Positions 26,120 to 39,500 of a stretch of DNA of 64,000 bases are shown piece by piece. This DNA is from Rachycentron canadum (taxonomy: Eukaryota > Chordata > Actinopteri > Carangiformes > Rachycentridae): contig CM076650.1 in NCBI GenBank assembly GCA_038496675.1, positions 14,543,902 through 14,607,901 on the forward strand. Reading direction: 5' to 3'. The notes under the pieces are model-generated. The model did not search any database and was not told the origin of the DNA. It saw nothing but the letters and a program-made list of their open reading frames with translations. The stretch's first letter is position 1, and the number at the start of each line of letters is the position of its first letter. Both the position numbers and the translations under genes were made by a program.

Positions 26120-26619
26120 NNNNNNNNNNNNNNNNNNNNNNNNNNNNNNNNNNNNNNNNNNNNNNNNNNNNNNNNNNNNNNNNNNNNNNNNNNNNNNNNN
26201 NNNNNNNNNNNNNNNNNNNNNNNNNNNNNNNNNNNNNNNNNNNNNNNNNNNNNNNNNNNNNNNNNNNNNNNNNNNNNNNNNNNNNNNNNNNNNNNNNNNN
26301 NNNNNNNNNNNNNNNNNNNNNNNNNNNNNNNNNNNNNNNNNNNNNNNNNNNNNNNNNNNNNNNNNNNNNNNNNNNNNNNNNNNNNNNNNNNNNNNNNNNN
26401 NNNNNNNNNNNNNNNNNNNNNNNNNNNNNNNNNNNNNNNNNNNNNNNNNNNNNNNNNNNNNNNNNNNNNNNNNNNNNNNNNNNNNNNNNNNNNNNNNNNN
26501 NNNNNNNNNNNNNNNNNNNNNNNNNNNNNNNNNNNNNNNNNNNNNNNNNNNNNNNNNNNNNNNNNNNNNNNNNNNNNNNNNNNNNNNNNNNNNNNNNNNN
26601 NNNNNNNNNNNNNNNNNNN
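26120..26619. other. Assembly gap, 500 N
   Basis: Exactly 500 unknown bases. The round length suggests a placeholder. Translated frames through it are meaningless. Confidence 0.99.
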
Positions 26620-26666
<47 letters not shown>

Positions 26667-26700
26667 CTGTCTCTCTGTCTCTCTCTCTCTCTGTCACACA
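26620..26700. repeat. (TTTC)n then (CT)n/(GTCT)n microsatellite, right of gap
   Basis: Continuation of the TTTC array to about 26666, grading into CTCTGTCT repeats and a short CA run. Confidence 0.95.
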
Positions 26701-27808
26701 TACACACACACCCAGCCACTCCCAGACAGTGCGTGACCTCAGTTGCAGGAGCATTACGCCAAACCGACAATGAGTCATGGGGCAATGCTCAACTCATCAC
26801 AGGACGTCATATACACACAGGCACACCCACGCGCACACGTACATGTACGTACTCAAGCGAGCACACACCTATGCACACACACACAGTCGGTCATATATCA
26901 TACATAAATAAAATGTTTCTGAGCAGCTTGTTGAGTGAGAAGACTTTTTTGTTTTTTGTTGCTGACATGCTGTGAAATGTTTCATAGCAAATGTATTATT
27001 TTAAATAATCAAATAAAAATCAGTGCATCAGATATTGTTTCTTTTTTTATTCTTCATTCATTCTTCTTTCTGTGTGGAGTTTGCATGTGCTCCCTTTTGA
27101 GGTTAAAACTGATTGAGCCCCCCCCCCCCAATATGTTTTTCCACCCATGTCTCTGAAAAGTTTTTGCCGTGTGGTTGTATGTTTACACCATGAACATTAT
27201 GCTGTATCACTCCCATTTATTAGGGTCTGGCAGCACTTAAAGTAACTGATGATGAATGTGGTGATGACCAAAGCAGATCCAAATCACTTGTCTCTTAATG
27301 TAACAGTTGTGAATATCAAATAACTATGTCAAACATTGCATCTATAAGAGGGAGCAGCATTCATAATTAAAAGCTCATTTGTACAGGATGCTCAAATTTA
27401 GGCAAACACTGTATGAATCAAAAAAATGAGTTCGTCATTTGCCTTTGATCGAGTAATCCCGGCCTGTTCACTGTAGTAACATGACATATTATAAAATATC
27501 TTGTTTTCTCAGCATGTAGCTTTGAAAGAGAATTACTCATGTCCAAAACATAGATTTAACAGTCACAAGCCATTAGAATAACACACATAAATTATTAAAT
27601 TGAGTGGTTTTGCACTCTGAGGCAGAACTTTAAAATGTCAGTGATTCATACTCTAATTGGAGTGGAAGGATGCTTTTGCTGCTCAGTAGTCAGTTTGTAG
27701 AATTGAGAAAGAGGAAGCCGGCAATCAGGATGGAGAAACTGTGCGTGTGTATGCATGTGAGTGTGTGTGACAGTGTTAACAAGAGAGACAAATAGGACAC
27801 ACAAATAG

Positions 27809-27860
27809 GAAGAGAGAGAGAGAGAGGGAGAGAGAGAGAGAGTGAGAGGGAGAGAAGCAG
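27809..27860. repeat. (AG)n microsatellite
   Basis: Interrupted AG repeats (GAGAGAGAGAGGGAGAGAG type). Confidence 0.9.
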
Positions 27861-27981
27861 GTGCATCACTAATGGCTTTTTAAAAAGGTTACAGCGTAGA
27901 GCTCTTCTTTTCTAATGGGGCTCCGGCTGTGCTTGAGAAGCAATTTCCGGAAAAGATAATGTTGTCGAGAGAGTGCAGAGA

Positions 27982-27982
<1 letters not shown>

Positions 27983-28031
<49 letters not shown>

Positions 28032-28040
28032 TGTGTGTGT
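27983..28040. repeat. Compound (CT)n(GT)n microsatellite
   Basis: About 32 bp of CT repeats directly joined to about 26 bp of GT repeats. Confidence 0.95.
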
Positions 28041-30315
28041 CTTGTCGTTAACAAGACTGACAAATACAAACTCAAAGGAACACAAAGACGAGTGGGGAGA
28101 CATTGGGGCAATTGAGAGAAATAGAAAAAGAGAAATTGCCTGTGTCTAAATTTAAAAGTAATTGTGCCATTACATTACATTTATTAGCTTGATGTCTAAT
28201 GCCTAATGTGGGCCAGCGGAGGTCTCAAGTGAAAAACATTTTAAAATGCTCCTTTCTGTTTTAGCATATTTTTACATTCTTAATGTGCCATTTGATTTCA
28301 TAAACATTAAATCTGGTGAATTCTAAAAGCTTCTCTGTTAGCGTGCCATATCCACAGTGAAGCATGGTAAGCAATGCCACCCTGTGATCACTGCTGCCTA
28401 CTGCAGCTTTTTGAACTGAAGTGGAAACACATTTCTGCAGGTCATTTTGGATGTTGTAACTATACTGTTTTTTAACAGAGCTCTCTATTATTGAATTGAT
28501 TGCGAATGTGGCCCCCATGACAGCCCAAATCAGAGCCATTTACACACAAGCCCACACCTGTTACGTCTGTATTTCCACTGTCATTACCCAACTAACCACT
28601 AAGAGGCAGTACTTTCCCACATGTGTTTACATTGGAATAGTGACAACATTTAACTATACTTAAAATTTCAGCAAGCATACTAAATTTGTTTGATTTTGCT
28701 AGTTAGGGACACTATTGACCCATGATAGCGTGCACAAAGAAACTTGGGGAGCTGCACAAAATTAAAACAAATTGCAGATTGTGGTGAAAAAAACCCCATT
28801 TTGTTCTTTATTTGTGAAGCTTGATTGGCAGCGGTCAATGTGGCAGTCCAGTCACTTCCTGAGAGTACTAAATATTAAGGTGCAAGTTTTGAACAAACTG
28901 CGAAAAAAATGTGTTACAAAGAATGGCTATGTAATATATCGTATACTATTAATATGTAACATACAGTATTATCAAAGTCTAATAAAGTCCAAATACAGAA
29001 TTTCAGCCTGTCATATTAAATCACAGATAGGCCTCTTCAAGGAAACCTATTAGACACATCGCAGTGGGAAAGGAAGTTTAAATAATGGAATAACAACAAC
29101 AATTATAATAATAGCATATTTTAAAAGTGTCTCGTGGAATAAATTCATAATGTTTATGGTTCTGTCTCTGGTCCCATTGTTTCCCTCAAATGAAAAATGT
29201 AATTCAGGCAGAATTATGTGGTAATTGCAATTTATTTTGGTAAATAAATACAAAACAGAGACATTTTAACATGAAAATAACATTATTTAGACAGTTATGG
29301 TGTTCTCTACCTGTTCAGTTGTTTACAAAAAAATCAGACTGAAAAGATTTATGGTAGGTGATCTCAAAGCTATAATGAGCACCTACTTTTATAACAGGCA
29401 TTGTTAGGACACCATAGCAGGGGTCCTTTGAAGGCCTGCAGTTACACACAAGCACAAGTGTGTAATTATAGCAGCTACTTTCGACAGTTTCACTTAAGAA
29501 AACAGATTGCCAAATTAACAGTTATGCTGCCATACAATGTGCTCATTATTAACATACGCACAAATCCTGGAAAGCACACACACACACACCCACGCACACA
29601 CACACGCTTAATAAAACCATAGCGATTTCTTCTTTATATATAACCCACTGCATACTTTCTAATTAGTATAACCTGTCTGTGGTGTCCTTGTGAACTGAGC
29701 AGAACCAAAGCAAGTTTGTGAGCCAAACACACCAACTGCATGTTAAGATTACACACACTTCTCCACTGCGCTACATTCCTGCTTCAGATCAGGCTACTAC
29801 TCATGTTCCTAAAGACAGCGTCAGGTAGCTCCACAGTGTTCACACAATTTAAACATAATGATAATGTTGTATATACTGCGCAAAGAAACCTACTTACTGT
29901 ACAAAACTATACAATACTCAGAGATCTTACCTCTGTGTTATACACTGGTCTGTGCCATTTGATTTATAGAGACTGTGAGGAAATGATGGTGGACAGACGC
30001 AGGGAAAACAAAGACAAACCGGACAGGACAGATGCACAAAACATGGCAAATTGATGCCATTGCCACTCACAACACATTCATTTTGGAAACACAATTTGCC
30101 AATATGGATATAAGACACATTGTATTGGTTTAGATGAAGGTAATTTAAAAGTAAAAAAACAGAAGAAGCATGAAAGGGTGTAATGGAAACAGTCAGAGAA
30201 CTGTACTGAAATGGAAACTAACACTGACAAAGAACTCCACAAGAGAAAAGATGTCAAATGATTCAAACTTTGCAATTATTTCACAGCGTGGACATTGAAC
30301 CTATACAGACAATTA

Positions 30316-30341
30316 CAACACACACACACACACACACACAC
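30316..30341. repeat. (AC)n microsatellite
   Basis: A short AC run in the likely downstream flank of plppr2. Confidence 0.9.
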
Positions 30342-31281
30342 GCCTGAATAATACATAGCTAAAAGATGTCTGTTTGATGGAGGTTGATGGAAATCCAGTT
30401 CAGTCCACTGCAGGGATGAATTAACTAATGCTCCAAAACAATGTGGTATCACAAGTACAGCTCTAGTGTGTGTAACTCTCCCTTCTATCACTTCACACAA
30501 TGTACAGCAACAGATCAAACCAATATCCCCATAAAATGATTAAGATACAACACAGTTCCCTGAACACTAAATTGGTTCACCTGTGCTATAATTTACAAAA
30601 GTGCTTTCGTCTTTGACACGGTCTCTCGTTAGTTTTTTTAGGACAGGAAAAAATCTGTACCATAATACTCAATGGTACCGGCATTTTGATGACATAAAGG
30701 TCTTTGTTTTTAATCTTGTCCTGTATTTTTTTTATTGTCCTGAGTGTTAAAAAATGTTGAGGACGATCCACTTGATATTTTCTTCCATCCCTCAACCCTC
30801 AGCTCAGCTGAGTAATTTTTTTTTGTTTTGATAAAGTGTTTTATCAAGTCTTCACCAGCCAACAGTCTATAAAGTCACTGTTGTGGAAAAAGGACAAGGG
30901 AGTAGGAGACAGTATTGCTTCAACAGCTCTGGCTTTGGCAAGTCTTTCATTGGGTCTTTCAACACCCAAACGAAAAAAGAGGCCATCTCGGAGGACAAAC
31001 AGGACAAAACAGGACAGAAGGACAGGTCTCCATCTCCTATTAGTCCTTAGTGGATGACAGATTTTCGCCAGGCTCGCCATGTGTATGTCGCTCTCTCATT
31101 TCCTGTTACTGGTAGACCTTCACACCTGGGTTGACTTGACTCGTCGGAGAGGATATCGTCCATTGGGGTGGGCAGGGCAAGGCAGGGGGCATTCGGAGGG
31201 CAGGTCTAGACTGCGCTTGTGAGGCAACGCCGTGAGGGGAGGAGAACATCGGGAGGGGTGGGGGACGGGATTGGCTGATGG

Positions 31282-33464
31282 TCATGTGATCTCAGAATAC
31301 GGTAACCCTGGAGCCTAACGGGGTAAAAAGGAAGAAAAGGTTTAAGAGACAGAGAAAGAGGGAAGGGAAGAGTAGAAAACATTTAGGTGTTTAAAACCTG
31401 AAGAAATAGAGACGATAAACTCAACTTGATTTGATTGTAACAGTAAGATACAAGACTGCAGAATGATGATGTCTAGACAAGAGAAAGGGTGCACATAACA
31501 GATATCAGACAGAAAGAGGCGTGTAGGAAACATTCAGATGTAAATAAGTATTTACCCTGCCAAACCCTCCCATTTAAAACAAATATATGTACACGCATTC
31601 CATTGATCAATTTGATTATTTTATCAATGGCCCCCACCCCCTTACCTGAAGGCCACTTAACTTTTCGAGTGGACTCTCCACACGGGGCAGACTGAGGAGA
31701 GGGAGCCCGATGGTGGGCTCTGGACGCTGTGGAGGTGGAGGCATCGGCAATGCTATCTGGGTTGGCTGAAAATTGTTGATCACACATGACACCTGATGGA
31801 GAGCAAACGACACAGGTAAAATGGAAAGGTGGGGGGAGATTTGCTTCACTGCACCACAGAGATGGATAATTTTCTGGTATGTGAACTGTTCACAGTGTGC
31901 ATGAAAACAGATACTGAAGAGGGCACTTAAAGTATGAAAGGGAGAGACAGAGATAAAAGAAAGTAAGAGGAAGAATGAATGGTGGGAGGAGGCACCGAGA
32001 GGAAGCTATGGTCTTCAGGATGAACCACAGGCAGCGCTTTGATCTGTAAAGTTAACACTCTTCCTAGAAGTTTCTCTGGAAAACTGACTTAGGCGAAAAG
32101 GCCCAAGACTAAATCAGACTATTTGAATGTGCTGTCATTTCAATCCATTCACATTCATAGGTGTAACAGTGTGTGTGTGTGTGTGTGTGTGAGTGTGTGT
32201 CCTACTTCACAGAGGCAGTAAGACTATTTCGTCTCAAGTTGATCTTATTCATCAGTCCATCCTCCCACAATTTCTCCTGCTCCCTATGTTATCAAAACTG
32301 TTTTCTTTTTGCAATTTACTCCATTCATCATACTAATCCTTCTCTCTAGTGTTTCCCTCTTGCCTCTCTTCTGTTTTACACCCATCTACCACTATCTCCT
32401 CCTCCTCTATACTTTTTTTGATTAAAATTTTATCCATCTCTTCTTTCACCCTTGCTTCTTACACCATCCCTCTTCTCCCTCTCTTCTCTCTTTCTCACCA
32501 GAAAGGCAGCGATGGCCCCTCCGGTGACAAATCCAGCCAGGACATCATTCCAGTGGTTTCTGTGTTCAGTCACCCTCACAACTCCCACCAGCACAGCCAG
32601 AGACAGAAGCACCAGGCACAGGGTGGGCTTGGTCAGACGAGTCCCTTTGGTCCGGAACACCAGGGTCACGTACATCTGGAAGAGAGAAACGTAACTTGGA
32701 ATAAGAAATGCTACGATAAATTATTATTTTTTTCTTGGTCAGCTGACAAAGGTGTTGAATCGACTGGTTCTCTGTTAGCCAGCTGAAATCATCCATACAC
32801 AGCTTTGCCACAGCTTGAATAGCCCAATAGGCTGAACAGTTTAAATTTAACCACAAGAGGCCGCACTTTGCAGTGATTTTGGACCAGCCGAGTGGCACAA
32901 AAGACAGCACCAAAGCACACTGCAACAAATACTGCCTTTAAAAAAATGACAGAAACATGGGTCTGCAATTAAAAAAGAAGAAAGGTAAGAAACTTACAAA
33001 ACTTTTATCTGCTGCACTTAAATCATAAGTACAGCAAAAGTTTCAACGAGAAAATTGTATTAAAATGATTTCTACTATGTTGAGAGAGCTCACACACACA
33101 CACACACACACACGTTTACCAAGGAAAATAAAAAACAAACATCTAATAACAGATTCTTGGCTTGATTCTTGAAAATTTACAGAGATCATTTGTTTTAAAA
33201 TTCACCAATAATCACACCCACAAATTCAGTATGTAAAGTCAGTATGTGTGTACCATCTGAGAGAGGATGTGTTTCACAGTATGTGGAAAAAATAAATAAT
33301 TACTGAATAAATAAAGTAATAAAGTGCATCTTTATGTCTGTAGAGATGCCTGACCATATAAATAATACATTTTATAGAAGTTTAAATTCGGTATATTGTT
33401 CTTTAGGAGAATTATACAGGTATAGCTATTATACAGGTGTGTGTGTGTGTGTGTGTGTGTGTAT

Positions 33465-33508
<44 letters not shown>

Positions 33509-36500
33509 GTATAACTGCATAAATTGCAGAATCTGCATTTGGAAACTTTCCAACAACATGACCTAAACAGAGCAGCAACCATTGCCCCAAAATAGTTTCC
33601 TACCACTGTGTAGATGGCTGAATAAAAGCTGAGAGCTGCGTCTTTGGAGGGGAAGGATTTTCGGGCAGACGCCACCAGGTATGGGTTTCCTGTGCAGGCT
33701 CGGCGTTCTGTGATATACTGCAGTGGAGACTGGCAGCCCAGAGCAGTGTAATTTGGCTTGCAGGCAGACAGGAAATGAGGCGTCTGGTTTCCTGTCACCA
33801 CTTGACCAGCGTTGGCAAAGATGGTGGTGGTAAAGAGGCCAAAGGAGTAGACTCCTGTGTGTAGAGGCAAGTGAGAGAAAAAGGAAATATGTTCATATGT
33901 AAACTCAAAAAAGAAGTAAATCAATGAGTGGTGAGAGTCAGACACAAGCACTGAGATGGGAATTAAATGGCTACGCTGACTGCTGTTTGTGTAGGAGTGA
34001 AAGGCCAGACAAACATAGCCTTTGCTTTTATGCTTCTTAACTTTAGTCCGTCACTTTAAAAGATTCATAACTTGGATAAATACAGGCTGCAGAGATGATG
34101 AAAATGATCACAGAACATCAACAAACCACAATGTAAAGAGAAAGGCAAAGGAAATTAGTCTGTGATCCCCAAACTAAAGACAAGAGCTTTTTCTGCCAAG
34201 TTCACATCCTGTATGACAGAGGAGCGCAAGTGCTAGTCTTAATGAGCCTTGGCCCCAGAGTACAGGGGCTCAATTAGTCAAAGCTAAAGAAGCTCTGATC
34301 TTTAGGACATTGACTGACCCAGAAAACGTACGATCCTACGGAGGAGAGGGTTGAAATAGCAGCAGTCAGCCGTCACTATGGTCTTCTCCTGAGCTCCCTC
34401 TGTCTTCACAAAGAAACTGGTCACTTCTCCGATGAGAATCTGGGACACAGAAAGAGAGAGAAACCAAAAACATTTTTGGTCAAATAGACCGCAAAAACTG
34501 TGCTGTTAGGGATTGATTCAGCTTCACTGAATTGTCTCTAAAATATGGTTATTCTCTCAGCCCTGTTACAATGACATTTTTCCTTGGCCAGCTTGCTTTA
34601 ATTTTCCCTCATCATTGGGTTGATTATGCTGCATTAGTAAACCCCAACATTAACACCTCCTACTCACTCTTAGCAGTGGGAGTTTCTCAACCTAAAAGCC
34701 TCATTTTTAGATCCTTTAACTCTCTGTTTCTCTTTCCTTCTGTTCAAATGAAGCAGCATAAAACCATGACTATACTTTAATTAATAATGTTATGCAGGTT
34801 AACAACCTCAAAACTGAACAGTGGGTTTGCCAGACAACATAAATTAAACACATCTTCCATGAAATACTTAAAATGTATTAGCTAATGTTTTACCACACCC
34901 CACTCAGACCTTCATAAAACCTCTTTCATAGTTTTTCTATTACACCCTTAGCACATTTTAAACAGCGGTCTGAGGAGCAGACATCCCCAAGACTCTGGCA
35001 GCCATTTTAGAGGCAGTTTTAAGAATTTAAAAACCAAGTCAAATCTGCAGGACTTTGATGTCTTTTGACAAGGGACAAAACTGACTAAACACCACAAACC
35101 ACTTTCCTGGGCACTGTTAAACCCTGCATACTATACCTGCGTGATCAGGGGACCCCTGCTGACAGAAGCATGGATAGATGTAGGTTACATCTTCATACAA
35201 TATACATGGCTCAGAGTCAGGAGCGTGGGATGCTATTGCACCAAAGCTCACTGTGCTCTGTGTGACAGATAAAGGCTGAGGTTTACTCTTGCATTGAAGT
35301 TATAGACCATTAACTTATAACTTCAGTGGGATTGCTGGGGCATGTGTATCTGCATAAATTATGTCATGAGTTTTGCAAAGCTATGCAGCAGTCAGGTCAT
35401 GACATAATTGCAATGCCCCCCTGTAAACTTTTGCATAAATTCACAATAACACTTATTGTAAATGTCTCACACTACAGAAAGTCTCAAGGACAGGTACATT
35501 GGATTTAAACTCTGACTGTGAAAGAACCAAGAAAAAAAAATACCAGACCTTCATCATACAAAACTAAACCAGTTAATTAAGTGAGTACAAAGTCACCATA
35601 CACTTACACTAAAGTCCAAACTGAACTGAGCTGGGCCAAACTGATTTTAAAGCTAATGCTGGTCTACCTGACATCTATGCCAGATGTAGACTCAACAAGC
35701 TGCAGTGAGAGAAGGTATGGTTGAGGGTCTGGACACACCAAAGAGAAACCACAATCATACACTATTGACCAATGATAGGTGGCCATTTTTCTTGCCCAAA
35801 CATGTCAAATTAGTGTTGTGAGCAAGTCCCCAGTAAGGTGAACCATTAAAGGAGGGGTTTGAGGTTGACAATGTGTGTAACAATAGAAATAAAACAGGGT
35901 GATACTGCAAAAATTTGAAAAAAAATGTTTGAATTGTACTTGAACATTATCCTATATTGGCCTCAAGTTCAAGTTGGAGAGTCAGTCATAAATCATCATC
36001 CCTTGAGCTGGTGGAGGTTTGGTACCTTGCTGCAGGCACTTTGGCAGAGCTAGTGGGCACCAGAGATTAGACAGCTGGATTATATGAAGCACATTTTTAC
36101 CTTTAGGCTGCTTCAGAATCATGTCACCCACTGTCCATGATTGAAATGGCTCCATACTCCCACCAAAGGTACAAATCAAGGCCTTTAGAAAGCCTTACAG
36201 TAGATGCCAGCAGCAGTGTTTGTTATGCCGTATTGTCAGGCTCTAGGATAGTGTGTTTGTATGTGGCTAAAATGAGTATACACCAGTTGAAGAAAAAATC
36301 TGTTAATTATTGTAAAAATATTAAAGTATTAACAATAATATAATGACAAGACTGGAACAGCTGACAGTCATTCTGCACTACAGTACAATGGTGCAAAGAG
36401 CAAGTCCAGCAATAACTTTTTCTCTGTCTTTTGTCGCTGTATTCCTCCATGAAAGAATCCACATTTCATCTGGCCAATTATTGGAGAAACTTGAATGTTC

Positions 36501-39500
36501 ATTCATTCCATCCTTCAGTGTCTCCCAAAGAGAGTGAGGTGACACCCACTTTCACAGTGCAAGCTTCCCATCATGCTACTGTGATGGCCCTTCTGCTTGG
36601 TTCCTGCTTGGCTCTGTTTCTGTGCTTTTCTCTCCAGGGCTGCAGGCAATGAAACCTCAGTCAGCAGCATGAGACACCTGGGCCTGATGTGCCCCACGCA
36701 TACAGCCAGGGCAGCAGTCAGTGGCAGGCAGACCTGGTCACAACACACAGCTCTGTAGTGTGGAGATTGTTTGGGGTTTTTCTTAGTTTTTACAGCAAAG
36801 CACCCATACATTACATTTTCACTCACCCATTCTCTAAACAACAGATTTTATAGATTGCTCGCATTTACTAACTTAGTCCTTTTCCTGATACACTCATGTA
36901 TCTCCTTGTTTTGTTGCAGTGAAGAGCTGGGCTATGACACTACAGAGACAGAGATGCTAACTTAGATCATGGCCATATAAAATGCTGTGGAAATTGGTCC
37001 TAGCAGGCCCAAAGAGTATCTCTAAATTTCAATGGGCTGCTCAAACCTGTTGAGCTCTGTCTGCACTGATAGAACTGACAGTACAATCCACTGAGCAGGG
37101 AAGACAAAGGGCTGCATTTTTTGAGCTTACCTTCAGACATACAGTTTCCACAGTCCTCTGATTTTCAGAGAGGCTGTTGGAGAGATTTGGGCTGCAGGAA
37201 ATGAAAGCGGTCTTCACTCATTTCTTTGAACTGTATTTACTGTGGTATAAAAATGAATCAGAGCATCTGTGGGTTTGTGGCAGGAACATGTGCAGTGAGG
37301 TGATTACATACTCAGAAATCAACACCACGAAAAGACTCAGACCATCAGAAGAGAGTATCTTTGCAGTGTTTATATGAAAGAAAACTATTTAGGCTAAATG
37401 CAACGTAAGATTGATGTCCACCCTCATCCTAGCTAATGTTAAAACTCTGGCAAAATTGTTTGGAATAAACTTTAACTATGTGACGTGAATGTGAAGGGGA
37501 AGAAGAGTAGAGAAAACAGCCACTGAAGAAAGTCAACTAAAAGCCAAGGGGGCAGAAGGCATGAGAGAAACAATGTTGTTGATCGAAACATAACAAAAAT
37601 TTATCAAAAGGATTATTCTAAACTTGCCAGATGTTTCAGCTGCTCTTAGTGTGGGTTTTTTGTTGTTGTTTTTTATTTTTTTTAAAAAAAGGCAACCCAA
37701 GGAAGCTTGCCAATATAAGTGGTGTGTGCATTAAAAATGGGAAGATGCACACAACGAAAAAATTTCCATTAGCATAACATCACAAAGGGAGACAGGATGT
37801 ATAATTATCATAGTTGCTGTGGCCACAAGACATGAAAAGAGCCTACATGCACCAAATGGAAGCAACACAGGCACACACATAGGAAATGGGAAAAACATAC
37901 ATGTAGCGATGCTGAAAACAAGTCAACGAAATGAATATGAATACTAATTATGAACTGTGATTGAAAATTATTTTTTAAGATAATTTAGGCAACATAGAGA
38001 GGCAGAAATAATATTACTCAATCCATATGGATAGGGATCAACAACATTAACTTGATATAAATGTCTTTTATACTCTTATGTTGCTCTATCTCCATACTTT
38101 TTTCAAGAATGAACAGATTCCTTGAAGACAACATCAAACCAAAGGAATCAGGTTCAGAGAGACATGTGGGAACAGAGAGGGAGAAATGTTTCTGATGTGA
38201 TATCTACACACTTTTTAGTAATAAAGAAGCTCCTGGTGTTGAAGATTACTTTATAAACACACATTTGTAGGTTTACATTTGAATGAATTATATATTACCA
38301 GTGTGAGAGCAGCACAGTTCATCATCATTTTACAGCTTGTGTTGAATTGTATAACACAGCTGCAGATAATAGCATGACAGTGAATGCTCTTGTTACTTTT
38401 CCTCTCTCTCTCTCTCTGCCTCACATTGTGATGGAGAAGGATGTCTACATCTCCATTAGGAAAGTGGTTGCCATGTCCACCCCTTTATCATTTGCTCAAT
38501 TACTTTTTTTGAACCACTCCCAAGCTAATGTGTTCACGTCGATATTCAATGATGATGGGCTTCCACTGAACTGGTACATGCTACATTTCACCCAGAGCTA
38601 TGTATTCAAAAGTATCTGGTGTCAATACTAATCAATACTGATCATATCACTGAAAGTTTACTTCCTGCTGCTTTACTGAACATCCACTTAAATCACAATA
38701 AAAGGTCTGTAATAGAAAAAATATAAAATGTATTAATAGCACAAAGCTTTGAAGGAACGTTGGTTCTCTCCAGCTGCTTGTATGCATTCATTATCAATAT
38801 TGTACAATAATAATACAAACAACTTCTTGATAGTTTACGAGTGTAAAGCTTGCAGGTCTTTAACAGAGGTTTTTTTTTTTATGGCAGCTATGTGGTTAAT
38901 TTGATGTTAAAATAACAGTTGACATAAAGAATAAAAGGTTACAAGTTTCCTTGTCCTGAACTGCACTGAGAGTTTTCTATTAAAGTAAAGTAAAGTTTAA
39001 CAGAAAATGAAAAACACTATATAATAACAAATCTCAGTAATGTGTCACTAGAAAGTTCTCCTGATTTTACAGAGCATGTCCTGGACCGGAGGATACACAA
39101 TTAATAAATGTACACCCAAACACACATCAGTTATCATCAGGTATCTGCTGGATGTATAAACAGGCAATTGCTTGCTAAAATATTCTTGATAAAATCTATT
39201 ATCAACAGTGATGATTTTCAAATGTTGTGTTTAAAATGTGCTGTGCTGCTCACAGATGGCCAAAAATATCCATTAAAGCAGTTTTAAATCTTTGGTTGTG
39301 ACCTTTTTCACAAGCAGTAGCAACACCTTTCTTTCAATTTTGGTTAAGTACATTTTAGGGTTCAGCTGGTATAGGTAAATATGGTGTGGTAAATATTTTA
39401 GCCACAGTGTTTATGCTGACATACAATCACATAAATTTGCTTTATTATATGTATTGTGAAAAAAATAACAATTAAGATTAGCTAATGCGTTGCAAATACC

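Larger units (their letters stand above)
18153..31281. other. Gene-poor region between elof1 and plppr2
   Basis: No coding exon is supported in about 13 kb. The region is rich in simple repeats, pyrimidine-rich tracts (about 20690-24200), homopolymers and one assembly gap. The right end (roughly 29200-31281) should contain the plppr2 3' UTR on the minus strand; a minus-strand AATAAA (plus tttatt at 30731-30736) is one candidate end. Proline- or serine-rich frames near 21200-21600 come from CT-rich composition. Confidence 0.6.

Noticed and set aside
26035..26785. Two frames of about 240 aa
   Set aside because: Most of their length is the N gap, and the rest is KERKKERK from the TTTC array.
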